Both the position numbers and the translations under genes were made by a program. Of a stretch of 64,000 nucleotides of DNA, positions 45,413 through 58,339 are shown in pieces. Position 1 is the stretch's first letter. Each line of letters opens with the position of its first letter. Source of the DNA: Quercus robur (Eukaryota > Streptophyta > Magnoliopsida > Fagales > Fagaceae); NCBI RefSeq assembly GCF_932294415.1, contig NC_065536.1, positions 52,154,354-52,218,353 on the forward strand. The letters run 5' to 3'. The notes beneath the pieces were generated by a model, which had not been told where the DNA came from, ran no database searches, and saw only the letters and a program-made list of their open reading frames with translations.

Positions 45413-48400
45413 ATGGGTGAGTCAGCGTGTCTTAGGAGATCGTTCTCTCACCCTCCTTCAGATGGTTCAAGAGAAGCTAAAGAGGTCAGTTTTCCAAACA
45501 TTCTTGAAAGTTTCTTTCTTTTTGGTTTTTGGATTCTAAGTTAGTGTTTAGTTAATGGGTTTCTTGTATTTTCTAGAAATTCTTGATGGGTTTTGTATTT
45601 TAATGTAACTGCTTTTGTCTTTTTTTGTTATGGTCTGTTTGGATCCTGAGAAAACGTGGGAAAATGACAGGACATGGGAATCTTGTAACGGGTTGAGATT
45701 AATATGGCTGTTGTACTTGTTTCGTTTCTTTCATTTAACAACCACACACTGTGTGCTGTTATTGCTTTAGACGGTTTATGGTTTTTTTTGTTTGGTTCAT
45801 AACTTCTTGTTTGGTTCTTGGAAGAGTGAGAGAGAATTGGAGAGAAAGTGCTTCCAGATGCTTAATCAAGGAAGCCACTATTGAGCAATAAGCAGTTTTT
45901 CCGCCCTTTCTTTAAATAAAATAAGGGAACCAAATGGGAAATTTATGTTTCTCTTTTGGGCTCCCAAATTATCATTGAAGTTTTTGCTTAAAATTTTTTT
46001 CTTTCCTGTTTTGCACACATTTCCATCAATGAAGCTTTTGAATTTTGATAGTCCCTTGGTGTAATGTATAATTATACATCAATTTTCTTCCTTATCTTTT
46101 AATTTATATTTAGCATTTCATGGCTTCCTTCTGGAAAAATCTTGAGCTTCTATTGTTCTGCATCACAGAGAGGAGCAAGTAATTGATGAGGTTTAAATGT
46201 CATGGGTATCTACCTTTTTTTTTTTATTTTAAACAAATAATCAAAGTTTAATTTGTACTTTCATGTATTTCTAATTTATTTTAGGACATGAGTAATTAAT
46301 TTTAATTGCAGACTGACCCCATTCAATGTCTTGGAGAATCAATCTCGTTTGGAAGGTATATGTCAGAATCCTTGGCCTGGGAAAAATGGTCAACCTTCTC
46401 TCACAATCGTTATTTAGAGGAAGCTGAGAAGTTTTCCAAGCCAGGTTCTGTTGCTCAGAAGAGAGCTTATTTTGAAGCTCATTACAAGAGAAAAGCTGCA
46501 GAAAGAGCAGCAGCATTGGTTGAGGAAGCAAATGCAGCGGCTTGTAATGTTTCTGAGTCAGAAACTAGCGACAAACATCATAATGACTCTTTCATGGATT
46601 CAGAGTTGGTGGAAGCAGACAGCCGCAAGGCCGTTGATGAACCACATGTGGAAGATGCTCCTAATGCTGCAATATGTTATTCTGCTGAAATGAATGTATG
46701 TAATCCTAATGTTGAAGAATTGGAAACAACAAAGGTGGAAGCAGCTGAGGCTGTAATGGTAGAAGGTGTTGATGTGGAGGATTCTGCTCTGGTTGAAAAT
46801 ATAGACCAAATTGAAAAAGTTGAAGACCACCACAAGATTATGACCACCCAAGAAGAGAAGAAACTCAATAAGGTTTTTCAGTTATGCCTATTTTACTTGT
46901 TTTTAGTAAATTAAATGTGCCTAATACTGCCCTCTTCACTATCTTACTGCAGGTAGCTCCCAGTAAGGAGATTCCTGCTTCACCAAGCAAGAAAAGACAA
47001 GCGAATTTTTCTTCGAAGCTATTAACTCGACCTTCCAAGCTCCCAGTCTCTCCTTCCAAACGAATGATTTCTATGCCACTAAGAAACAGAATTAATAGTG
47101 TGGCAGAGTGTGAGAGGACAGCAGGAGATCTAGTTGACAAAAAGAGATTAACTGTAAAATCACTTCACATGTCAATCAATTTTGCATCTCGTACTGGCAA
47201 AACAAGTAAAACAACTCCTGTTTTTCAAGAGGTTGGAAGTGCAAGAAGTGATGAAAATTTGTTTGACACATCCCAAGACAGTTCAACTCCTGAACGAACT
47301 TCGACTAGGGTATTTACTTCTGTTACTTGCGTTTGTTTAATCTATCTGCCATTCACCTTGTTCCACTTGTACACACCCACAAAAGTACACATCTGAGTAT
47401 TATTTTTACTAGTAAAGATCTGTTAATATGACTGAGGAGTTCTTTTGTGCACTGCAGGCATCTGTAAATAAGTTAATTAAGCAACCTTCAGTAAAGCTCC
47501 AGCCAGAAGATCGAAGGTACTTTGCCTTCTGAATGTCCTTGCAATATCTCAAATGGTTCCTTTTCCATCTGTGCTTTTGATGCGTGCATACAAAAGAACT
47601 ATCCCTTACACTGACATGATTATCGATTACAGGACTAGGACACTACTTAACAAGTCAATTTCAGGAGGAATAACAGAGGATGGGAAAGAGCACTCTCTCT
47701 CTATGGAGTAAGGAGTTTTCCTGTTTATCACCTCAATGGTTCACCTTTTGTATAGACACTGGATTACCACCTAAATTGATCCTGCTTTTGCTACTCTTGC
47801 TCTTCAGGATCTATTTACTTAACTTCATTGATCTCTAGAATGCATATAGAGAACTGTTATTACTTCTATAAAAAATAAAGCACTGTTATATTTAGCCAAT
47901 TTATTTCAATAATTTTTTGAGCAAATAGCCAAATGGTTCCCTTAGATTTTGAAAAGAGTGGAATCTTATCACTTGTGTGTGTGTGTGTGTGTGTGTTAGA
48001 GAGAGAGGAGAAGCAAAGGGTGGTTGTTTAGGTGAGGTAGATGCATGATTGGGTGTAAAATATATTTTACCAGGCTCTGTAACATTTTCATTTGGAAACT
48101 TAGAGAAAATTCTCATAAAATGTTTGTGTAACAGCTGCTCAAAACCATCAAATGCAAGTGGATTTAAAGCTCGAACTCCTACTATATCCTCTCCGTTTAC
48201 TTTCAGGAGTGAAGAAAGAGCAGCAAAACGCAAAGAGGCAAGATTAGATCCAATAGTTCTTGTTTTTTACTTCTTATTATATGTTATGATTTAAAATTGT
48301 GTCATTACTTAAAAATATTTTTGCTATTATTTATGACAGTTCTTTCAGAAGTTGGAAGACAAAATAAATGCCAAGGAGTCAGAAAAAGTGCAGCCACAAA

Positions 48401-49872
48401 CCAGGCCTAAGGTTGATCACATTGCCTTACTATAGCTTTGAGTAGGTGATATGGAATCCCATGCGGAAAATAAATAAATAAATAAAAATTATGCAACTCT
48501 ATAACTGGCTTTTTAAGGCGAATAACAAAATGCAGAAATGTATTGAGGGGTCCAACAATGTGAATTGGTTCAAGGGTTATTGAATGAGTTGCCCAGTTGA
48601 TCTGCTATAACACATAACTTCAGGGTTGTGTACGTTTCCCAATAATATAGTGATGTGAAGTGATTGCACAAATCATATCACTTGCATGGTGAGCTCATTT
48701 AAAACCTTCTTTCCTTTTAAACTTTTGTGCAGGAGAAATCACACTTTGATATCAAAAATTTGCGACAGAGTACTGATTTTAAAGCCAAACTGAATGAAGA
48801 TTTAAATCATAGATCACAATCACTGAGCAATCCCCCAAAGAAGGTACTTGTAGCTTCTTAACTTGACTCTCTATGACGCAGAATTTTGGGTTAAAACATG
48901 CATTACATATGCAGTAAATGCCTTTGAAGTAATTTGGATAGGCTCTGCTATGAGTTTATATGTACAGGTACTTAGCACTGCAAAAAAAAGAAGTAATTTC
49001 AGGATGTTTTGTTCCAGCCTACTATGTCAGTTCTGATGGTTGCTACTTTGTCAGTTCAATAACTCTTTCTTTGTTTTTGTGGCAAAAATACGCTTCATAT
49101 CCTATAACTTTGATAACTTGTCATTTTAGTTCATCCTATAACAAAGTCACGTAAGTCCTTCCATCCATTGCAGTTAAAAGGTTTTTGTTAACTTCCTTAA
49201 AATGACATTATTTCTCATTTTTAACATTAAAAAATAATGTAAGATTATTTTATTAATATATTTAAACCAAAAAAAAAAAAAGAGAATTTTTAAATTTAGT
49301 GGACTAAAATGACAATTGTTCAAAGTTAATATGGACTAAAATGAGAATTTTTAAACTTAGTGGGCTAAAATGACAATTGATCAAAGTTAATAGGGTGTAA
49401 AGTGTATGTTTGCCTTTATATGTTATTTGTTGCTGCTTGCTAGTGAGTGGAGAGGGGCCTGATTCTCTGTAGACACCCTCAAGTATTGTTACATTTTCTT
49501 TTCTTTTTTTATCTTCTCTTGTAGTATTTGTTTCTCCTCCCCCTTCTCTTCCAGGTGGAGAAGCCGAGTTTGTGGCTGTTTTTCTGAGTGTTGGTTAGAT
49601 GCTTATCCAATCAGAGTTGCTGAAAGGAAAATATACTGATCATTCATATTTTGCAGATCTCATTGAGACAGCCTCGATCACCAAATCTCAGAAGAAAGCC
49701 AGTTCCCAGCCCAGTCCAGGATTCAAGCTCTCGGCCTCCTCGAATACCTCTAGTCAGAAATGGTAACTCTAAGCGTGTTACAGAAAAATTTGATAGAACC
49801 ACATACTGTTCAGTCACTTCACTACCTAAGAAGAATGCACATGAGAATGCTTCTCCAAATATTCAGCATTAA
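45413..49872 (+). CDS. TPX2-domain protein WVD2-like (WDL) microtubule-associated protein
   Basis: Nine exons: 45413-45484, 46312-46872, 46953-47309, 47458-47516, 47633-47707, 48135-48237, 48340-48411, 48733-48843, 49657-49872; 541 residues with all phases consistent. WVD2-like proteins bind and bundle cortical microtubules and influence anisotropic growth. The N-terminal motif SISFGRYMSESLAWEKWSTF followed by 'PGSVAQKRAYFEAHYKRK' is shared by this subgroup. Residues ~25-330 are otherwise acidic, then Ser/Pro/Lys-rich and probably disordered. The TPX2 domain (~385-470) has 'FKARTPTISSPFTFRSEERA', 'KRKEFFQKLEDKINAKE' and the 'IKNLRQSTDFKA' part. The basic C-terminus has 'RQPRSPNLRRKP'. Intron 6 begins GCAAGA, a GC-AG intron; the rest are GT-AG. 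Closest to the WVD2-like 7 type by memory; the exact number is not assigned. A MITE lies in intron 8. Looks intact. Confidence 0.9.
49081..49414. mobile_element. Mutator-like MITE in intron 8 of the WVD2-like gene
   Basis: 334 bp with long inverted ends: left GGCAAAAATACGCTTCATAT, and the reverse-complemented right GGCAAACATACACTTTACAC, continuing through 'taactttgat' and 'tgtcattttag'. Contains an internal direct duplication of 'actaaaatgacaattg...caaagttaat'. The flanking 9-mers are only partly alike. Confidence 0.65.
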
Positions 49873-50114
49873 GTATCAAAAGAGAGCAGATTGTTTCATA
49901 TAAGCATATTATTGGACATCCTGACAACCCGGACCTATCCTTGTAATTACGTATTATGGAGAGAGTGATAAGTGAAATGGGATTCACCTGAGGGAGGATA
50001 TCAATGCAAAGTTAGTGTTTTGTGTTGAGAGCTTCTAATAAAATCAGTGATAAGTGAAATTTTGTAGCAGTTTTTCCAGTACTTTTTTCTTTGTAAACAT
50101 GTAGGAGATAAGCA

Positions 50115-50669
50115 CTATGATGCACGGACGCAGCAAAATAGGTGCCCCACCTGCGTCCGACGTGGCCCAACACGGCGACAAGCGAGTGACGCTGTTGCTC
50201 GCGCGTCGGTGTCACGTTTGAGGTTTTTTTTTTTTTTTTTTTTAATGGATTTGTGCCAACTTGGCTCTGATTTGCGCCGAACCGGGCCAATTTAGCCAAA
50301 ACTGGGTTGTATCGGCTGGCGGCCAAAACAGGTTGAAATCGGCCTTGAATCATCCTAGAACAGTCGAAATTGGCTTTGAATGAGACCCAAACATTCTAAA
50401 TCTGTCCTTCCTCAATTTTATTTTGAATATTTGTTGCTTCTTTTTTGTTTTGTGTTTCTTGCCTTCTTCTTTCTTTGTTTTGTGAACCAAGGAAATATAA
50501 TGTGTTTTTTAAGAATATTTTAATAGTAAAAATATATAGAAAATATAAATAAAAATATTTTTAATAATTTTTTAATTGCTGCACTCCGCTGCACTTGCAT
50601 TCTACTTTTTAAAAGATTGTCGAGTCTCGCATCCGCACTTGAATCCGGAAACGCACCCGTGTTTCATAG
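50115..50669. mobile_element. MITE downstream of the WVD2-like gene
   Basis: Left end CTATGATGCACGGACGC and reverse-complemented right end CCTATGAAACACGGGTGCG form terminal inverted repeats around a GC-rich left half and an A/T-rich right half. 'ataag' occurs beside both ends, but the spacing does not give a clean target duplication. It begins about 240 bp after the stop codon and may fall in the 3' UTR. Confidence 0.55.
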
Positions 50670-51510
50670 GATAAGTATTGGCAGTGGAATAGCAAGCATA
50701 TTTGTAATAAGACTGGCTTTGTGCTTATTTGTGTTGGAAGCATGTACAGTTGATCTTAGTTTATACTATTTCTTAATGCTTTACCTTGAACTAAGGTACA
50801 ATGCTTAAATTACCATGTGACTGAAACATTTAAGCTTGTATTGAGACTAAAAGCTAAAAACCTAACTGAATTCTCAGAATTATTTGGGGGGATAAGGAAG
50901 GGCTGCTTGGCAGTTGCAGATTCCAGCTTTCTGATATGGCATGCCAAGATGAAGTATCTTGTGACTATCATATGCAGTACTCCCTCACATTTGGTAGACT
51001 CCACACACCTGTGGGATCCATATATTGTGACGGAGGCGCGGTATAAACTGGTCTCATAAGATAATTTTTTGCCAGGATAGGACAAATCTGCATCCTGCAA
51101 TACCAGCTATAGAATGGTGTGATTAGTCTTGTAGCAGAAATTAGAGACCAAAAGTAATGTCATTTTTAGGTTCAAAAATCCAAATCAGCTTACTAGATGG
51201 GCACAACTGATCATTTTTGTACAGATGATAGCTCTTTTATTTTTTTTTTTTTTGGTTCAGAGAATTTGTGAAGGAAAATGACTTTTGTGCACATGATAGG
51301 CCCGTAGGCTTGGATTGTTTTCTACAAACACACAAAACACTATTAATGCATGTCCCATGTCAAGAACTAAACTTCGACAAGCAAACTTATTATGCTAAAA
51401 GTTTGAAAACACTCCTATTATACAAATTAAAACATCCAAGTCCAAAGTGGTCAGGAAATAATATCCCAAACCTCTCTTCCTGCAAGAAGGTGCAGAGCTG
51501 CAGAGCACGG
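50670..51510. other. Intergenic gap between convergent genes
   Basis: About 800 bp between the 3' ends of the WVD2-like gene (plus strand) and the response regulator (minus strand). Likely contains 3' UTR and polyadenylation signals of the latter. No gene seen; small open frames on both strands match nothing known. Confidence 0.55.
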
Positions 51511-54500
51511 TCAAGCTATAAATAGACCTTGATCAACAATTGGACATTCTGTTGTTGAGTCGATAGGACACTGGAAGTCAGCAGTAAGTGGGTCATACAA
51601 GTAGAATGGAACTTCAGCCAGGAAGCCCGGATCATCGTAGTCAATATAATCTATACTCTGTCCAAAATTCATACTATAATAATCACCTTGAAGCCAGACG
51701 GTTAAGTCCTCATTGATTGGTGCAAAATTTGGGTCACTCGCTGATGTCAGGTTTCTTTGGCTAGACTCTAAGTCAGTAATGCTCAGATTGAAGCCCTGTG
51801 GTTTCGTGCTTGAAATCACAGTGGAAATGGGCTCAAAAGATTGATGATTTATTAATTGGCTCTTGGTTTGAACGGGAAATGTGTCAATTGCACTTTCTGT
51901 TGGACTGACATGGCTCACATGCTTGCTCTTGAACTCAGTGAACAAAGGCTTAATTTCGATAGAGCCACTTATGTCTCTTCCTGTCAAAGAAACTACAGAA
52001 GTAACTGCTGGATCTGACTGTAATTGATTCATTTGGATCTGATGCTGTGGACCATGTGGTGGTAGCTGACTGTAGCCATCCTCCAACTGAAGATGTGGCT
52101 TAAGTTCTTTCTTGACTTGAGTTTCGGTATTTTCACTCCAAGAGAACTCCGGTGGGTTGGTAGAATCAAATGCTGGATAGCTTGCTTCGGTTTCCAGTGA
52201 TGCAAAAGAATGACCGAAGCTCTGTGAACTCCTTGCTTTCTGCGGATCACTAACATCAGCGGTCAACGTTCTTTTGATCTCTGTCATCTCTGAAACAATT
52301 TTGAGATCACCTTCAGGATTTTTGGTATCAGCATCCTGAGCAATGAAGTTACTGCCACAAAACTGGTAACCATTTGCAACATCATTTTGGTTCAAGCTGA
52401 TTGAACTCTGATGTCCGTAACTTGCTGCAGGATCCTTTGGAGGAAAATCTGAATGCTTTATGCCACCAAAAGAAGCTTTCAAATCATTTTCCTTTTGTAA
52501 TCTACTCAAGTAGAGGCGGTACTTCTGGAAAAATAAAAATTTCCTCAATGAGAATCACCATGATATTCAAACAGATTGATCATTACACAGAACTTTTCTC
52601 ACTCATCTTGACTATTTTCTAATAAGCTGTGCTTAGTCTTTGATTAAATAGTGTGTCTCTAGTTGTACAATTGAATATTGTTGTAGGTGGGAGGTTGTAA
52701 AAGCCAGTGTAATATTAAAAATAGACTAAGAATTGCTTGTGATGAAATTGGATAGAAGTTCACTCGAGATAACAGCATACATAAAGTCAAAAAGGCACAT
52801 AAAATACGGATGTAAATATGATGAAATTAATTTTTTATACATATATTTGAATAAATTCCAAAAACAAGATTGGGTGCGATCATACCAATCACTTTTCAAA
52901 AAAGACACAGATCAGATATACAGTGGGATAAAAAAAATAGTCATCAAATACATCATTAACGAGCCAAGTATTTACTTGGTTTTGTAATTGCAATGTTCCT
53001 TGGAAACTATACTACCATAAAGGAAAAGCAATAGGTTGTAAAAAGCCTACTTGATAATGACTTTTAGAAATTGTCAAAGACCAAGACTGAAAGGGTGAGG
53101 GGATCTACCTGTAAGTGACTAGCAACATTTTCTCTAGTCAACCATGGCACATTCATCAAATCGAGTATCTTTTTGGGGCCAACTTCTGCCAAAAAGACAC
53201 TATATGTCATGGCTCTGTTGAAGCAAAATAAAGATGACAACTATATAAAGATGACAGCTACATGATTGAGGACCACATAAAGATGAGGAAAAAAAAACAC
53301 CCTTTACACCCTTTAGTATGGGGGCACCACCAATTTGGTCTCTTGACTATCAAAACTTGCAATTTACACCCTCGAATGTGATATTGATGTCAATGTGACC
53401 CTTCCATCAGGATCCGTCACAATCTCACAGTTAACCCATCCAAAAAGGACTCCAATTTTCAGTAGGAAAATAGGAAATAAATATTTACAAAAAAGTAAAA
53501 TTGTGATTCAATTTTATGGGCCTAATTTTGGGAGATCAATACTCAAATATTATTCAAATTATAAGGAAACTCAAAAGCTATGTTCGAAGTGGATTTGAAA
53601 ACAGGTTTACAGGAACCCATTGCTAGGATTGATGAAGCAGGTTGCTGCTTCCTTCCACAAATCCTTAACTGCCATCAACCTGAATGTGGGCCCAGTGTTG
53701 GAGAAGCCTTATGGGTCTCATGAGATCAAACTGTTACTGGAAATTGAAATAAGGAGTGATCAATCTAAGCTGAAGGAATGTAGTGGAGAGTCAAATGCAA
53801 CTTGTGATCAGTATTGTTGCCAATGAGCAACCACTTCATTCCCTTAAAAAAAATTGATTCCCCAATTTTTTATTATTTTTCTCCTTTTAAAATTATTTTC
53901 TTCTGAAAAAATAAAAATAAAAAGTCTTTTTGGGGCACTTAATGGAACAGTATTGACAGATCCTGATGAAAGGGTCACATTGACATCATCGTCATACTGC
54001 GAGAATGTAAATTGCAAATTTTGATAGTTAAGGGACCAAATTAATGGTGCCTCCCACTAAAAGGGTGTGAATGATATTTTTGATTAAAGACAATTATAGT
54101 AAGAATCCGACATATATGTTTAGTTTTGGAAGCACATCTCATAAAGAAACTCTACGAGTAGAAGTTTATACTGTACTTACTATCAAACCCAATCTGGTTC
54201 ACAGCTTTGACAAATTTCTGGTGAAGATCAACCGACCAAACTACTCTATGTTTCTTTGTAGAATGATCACCGAAATCCTTGTCATCATTCTTGTCAAAAT
54301 CTTTTCGTTTCTTAGAGTTGTAATCTTCCCCACAATACATGTGCCCATCATCAGACAAATCTGATCCATTTCTAGACATTTGAATAATGTCTATGTTTTC
54401 ATGTTCGATATCCCTGATTTCATGTATCTTCTTTCTGAAAACATGCTGCCATATATTGCGGAGTTCCTTCATTCTTATCGGCTTGAGGAGATAATCACAT

Positions 54501-57258
54501 GCGCCGTGCTGAACTCCTTTCATGACCTTGCTCGTTTCGCCGTCTACAGACATCACTGTGCAGGTTCACAAAATGCAACTTGTCAGAAGCAAGGATTCCA
54601 GTGGATGTGAATTAAAAATTGATGGGAATTTTAGCATGTTAGTAAAAATTTCGTATATTAGTATTAGAGAACTGACTAATCACTGGAAGATCCATTTCCA
54701 GTCCAACATGCTCAAGAAGTTTGAATCCATCCATGTCAGGCATGTTAACATCGCTGATTACGATGTCATAGCCATCCTTCCTCTCCCGAAGAAGGTTCAG
54801 AGCCTCACGTGCTAAATGACATGTAGTCACTGAAATATAAAAATTACAAAGATAAGTGAGAATAGTTTCAAATTTTTGCTGTCATGGTAGAGATGATTGA
54901 TCAACAGAGTATATTAGTGAGCAGAAGTCATTCAAAAAAGTTTCAACGTAGCAAGAACATAAATAACAAATGCATCTTTATTCAATCAAGTCTAAAAATA
55001 TGTTTCAATTTTTTGGATCAAACATTTCATTGCAAATAAAAAGCCTTTGCTATCTTCTTTTTCTTATCATAAATAAGAAACCAGATAAGACACAGTTTCC
55101 ACAGCATTAAAGTGAATGGCAGCAAAAGAAATGCTGAGTGAATCAGGAAAATCATACAAATAGGAATGAGATACCTGAAAGACTTCCCTAAATTTAGTGT
55201 GACATGACTAAGAAAAGTAATCAATACTATTGGTTATTTGAAACACAAAAGAGATGGTAACAACTTTGAAGGTCATATGAGAAGTTTCAATCATCAATAA
55301 AAGTTTTCAACAGCACTAGTGGATATAAAAGAGAAAACAGAATAGGAAAAAAAATGAACTATGAAAAGGCTTAAAAGCCAATATGAAAGTTCACTGCAAT
55401 TTTGAAAATATCTGAAGGCATGTTTTCTGATAGAAAGATGGTCTCTAAAGAGAATGAATGTTGGGAGCCCACATTCATGAAGCCAACCCTACTGCTCAAA
55501 AAGAAGTTATCCAAAACAAGCTGAAATAATTCAAACTTGAACGGATCTCAAGTAGCCATGTTCAAGTTTGGTTAGAGTAGGTACAATTGAGCTCAAGAAT
55601 CTTCTTTATCAACAAATATCGTTCATTAGCCTAGCATTACATGCATGATCTGATGAACATTATTCAATCCTAATGCTACAAATGACAATTAGCATTTCAG
55701 AACACACAAGCAATCCATTAGATTAAGAAATTCTTCATCAGACCCCACTGCAATTACATCACTTATCAGACTTGTCTTAAGTTTTTTTGTTATTATTATC
55801 ATTAAGTTATTAAGCCTGCACCTTGTGTGCATCAAATTTTCGAAAGCCTACTCAAGAAATCTGGTTTAGCTCAATTGTGACTTTTCAAGTCATGCTTCAA
55901 ATCTTATCTTCAAATTATTGCCCTCTTCAGTGACAAGCTGAGCAGTGCACTAGACTCAAAAAGTTTACATGTTGGTCCTTTGATTATCAGCCTCACAAGA
56001 GGTAAGTCAATTGAGTAAAACTGAATAGGCACACATATACATACACATATATTTGTGTTCCCAAGCTTAAATTCCTCAAGATAATGAGCCCACCCAAGGT
56101 CTAGTTATTGAGCCCAACTCCAGATCTTCAAGAAGCTTCTATCATTTAACTGCTCTAGCCAGACAGTTCTTTTATAAGTAGCATCACTTAAAAATAAATT
56201 TTCATAATTCAAAAATCTAAATTCTGTTGGAAACAAATTCCCAATTCTATCCTTATCATCACAAATATTTGAATACAAGAAGGTGGAATCTAATTATGCC
56301 TGTTTATTGCTCTTGGAAAAAAGGCCTTTTGCATCACAATTAGTAAAGATAAGAACTACACAAGTATCATAGCATAGGCACCAAAGAAAGCCCTTGTTAC
56401 CCCTAATTCACCACCTTTAAGAAGCCTTTTGTAACAAACAAATTTAAAAAAAAAAAAGAAAAAAAAAAGGTTTTCTCTTCCTCAGATATAAGTGTTCAAA
56501 ATTAATGTAAAAATACTATCTCATACTTCAATTACTAACACCAAATTTTTCTCTATTATAGCTTTATTCATAACTACCATTTTTAAAGTTGGGACTACAG
56601 TGCAGTAAATAGAAGTCTTAACTTATGCAGTTCATCCATGTCTCGGTTTTGGTGTGACTCATGTTAATTGAGGTTCTCAACATATACCCTTTAATTAACC
56701 CAGATCAATTCGATTATCAATTTTCATCAATGAAACTAACAATTTTCACATTAAAAGCCTCAAGCAACAACATGAAAGTCCCAAAATAAATGAATAAATA
56801 AATAAAAATATCCTTAATCTCTCCCCTTCTATTTCATTCTCAAGATTTCACAGCCTTAACATCTACATATAAAACATAAAGTGATGAACTTTACATGCAA
56901 TTCTAATACTTAAAATTAAACCCATGAAGAAAACATAGAATAGAACATACCCAGAAGCCATTATACTGGAACTAACACATAATTTGAGAAACCCACCTCG
57001 TAAACAACAAGAATTAGCAAAAGAAACCATAAAAATCGACAACACAACAAAAGCAAACTCAAACGCAGAGAATATCTTTTCAAGACATGAGAGAAAAAAA
57101 GAAAAAAAAAAGTAACAAAAGCAAGCAGTACCATCATAAGCACACTTCTTGAGCATCTTTTCAAGAATTTTGAGCCATGTTGGATCATCATCAACAACGA
57201 GAACGCGGAGACCGGCCGGGAAGGATTCGCTCCGAGGAGAAGAGAAGCCGTTCTCCAT
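51511..57258 (-). CDS. ARR11: Type-B response regulator (ARR11-like), cytokinin signalling transcription factor
   Basis: Five exons on the minus strand: 57258-57132, 54829-54677, 54555-54181, 53185-53109, 52524-51511; GT-AG introns with consistent phases; 581 residues. Type-B regulators receive phosphate from histidine phosphotransfer proteins in the nucleus and activate cytokinin response genes. The receiver domain (~17-135) has acidic residues D23-D25, phospho-acceptor D69 in VISDVNMPD and K118 in LLKPIRM. A basic KKRKDFD follows. The GARP/Myb DNA-binding domain (~194-254) reads '[19 protein letters not shown]', '[18 protein letters not shown]', '[15 protein letters not shown]' across three exons, as usual. 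The long C-terminus is Gln/Ser/Pro-rich and acidic, as in an activation domain. The receiver and '[19 protein letters not shown]' are closest to Arabidopsis ARR11 by memory. Intron 1 is 2.3 kb; intron 3 carries a MITE. Looks intact. Confidence 0.93.
53306..54068. mobile_element. MITE with ~115-bp inverted ends in ARR11-like intron 3
   Basis: Left arm starts ACACCCTTTAGTATGGGGG; the reverse-complemented right arm starts ACACCCTTTTAGTGGGAGG. Both continue with 'caatttggtc', 'actatcaaaa', 'ttgcaatttaca' and 'tgtcaatgtgaccct'. The ~530-bp interior includes a less AT-rich block (53600-53820). No clean target duplication. Probably Mutator-like by its long arms; inferred. Confidence 0.75.
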
Positions 57259-57299
57259 GAAAGTAAAAGCTAAAGAATCAATTGAAGTGATAGGGGAAT

Positions 57300-57460
57300 T
57301 GAAGTGGTTTGGGAAGAGAGAGAGAGAGAGTTGAAACTCTGCAAGACCAAAGACAGTCTACGAGGATCAATGTCTTTGAGTTTTAAATATTGGGTTTCTT
57401 TGGTTTTTAAGGGAACGATCAGAGAGAAAGAGAGAGAGAGAGAGAGAAAGAGAGTGTGTG
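57300..57460. repeat. GA-rich leader of the ARR11-like gene
   Basis: Two GA runs (about 57318-57330 and 57421-57453) lie just upstream of the start codon, on the minus strand a CT-rich leader of the sort common in plant 5' UTRs. Transcription start not determined. Confidence 0.5.
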
Positions 57461-57590
57461 TATGTTTGTGGGGGATAGCACCAACGAGAATATATTTGGC
57501 GCCGGTTAGCTTAGCTAACGGTCACTGTGGCGCAGTTAGGCTCTTTTTCACCTTTCGGTTTTTGGCACTTTCTCTTTTCAAAAAACACTA

Positions 57591-57798
57591 AATTAGGAAC
57601 ATAAACGTGTTAACGTGGTAAGAAAAGAGTGTGAAAGACATAATAAAATAAGAGATGTGATAAGTTCATGAAATTTTCACCACACTTTTTAACAAAATTA
57701 GGAACATAAACGTGTTAACGTGGTAGGAAAGAGTTTGAAAGACATAATAAAATAAGAGAAGTGATAAGTTCATGAAATTTTCACCACACTCTTAACAA
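57591..57798. repeat. 105-bp tandem duplication upstream of the ARR11-like gene
   Basis: Copies at 57591-57695 and 57696-57798 share AATTAGGAACATAAACGTGT, TAACGTGGTA and 'catgaaattttcaccacac' with very few differences. It lies about 330-540 bp upstream of the start codon, inside the probable promoter. Confidence 0.9.
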
Positions 57799-57857
57799 AT
57801 TATATATAGTTAGTTGTTATTGATTCTAAATTAAATTTATCACTAATATTACCTTTT

Positions 57858-57993
57858 TTTTTTTAGAGAAAGAGAGAGATAGATTTTTATCATTAAATCA
57901 AGATATCAATCGTTTTTTGATGTAAGTAAAATTAAACCACAAATCTCTTATTCAACCATTAGAGATTTTACCAGTTGAGCTAATTAAAACCCA
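57858..57993 (-). mobile_element. tRNA-derived SINE, second full-type copy
   Basis: Minus strand: tRNA-like head with 'ttagctcaactggtaaaatc' (A box) and a diverged B-box region, the same body as 22368-22528, and an A-rich tail. Flanked by CACTAATATTAC(C)TTTT at 57841-57857 and 57994-58009. More diverged than the 22.4-kb copy. Confidence 0.8.
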
Positions 57994-58339
57994 CACTAAT
58001 ATTACTTTTTAGTCTACTAGTAACGACCAATAATAACCTAATACTTAAGATTTGTTGTAAAATTATTTTTAAAGATATTGTGGACATAGATAAAATAATG
58101 GAAAAGTAACTATGAGAAATTGATTGGCAGGAATTAGGACGCTTAATTGGTAAGGGAAATTCTAAATGTATTACAAAATTTACTATAGAGTAAGTTAATG
58201 AGTTCTCTTAAAGTCATCATTAAGGAGAATAAAACAGATTTATGTTGGAAAGCAAGAAAAATAGCAAAAGTAAAACTTTGACTTTTTTTTTTTTGCCTAT
58301 AAAAAGTCGATTGGCTATGTTGAAAACTTCACCTTAACG

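Noticed and set aside
47977-47998. TG repeat as a possible regulatory site in WVD2-like intron 5
   Set aside because: A simple microsatellite; nothing ties it to regulation.
50115-50669. GC-rich block as a possible gene or CpG island
   Set aside because: Terminal inverted repeats show it to be a MITE; no coding frame of note.
51268-51525. 85-residue plus-strand open frame overlapping the ARR11-like stop
   Set aside because: Antisense to the 3' end of a real gene; no homology recognised.
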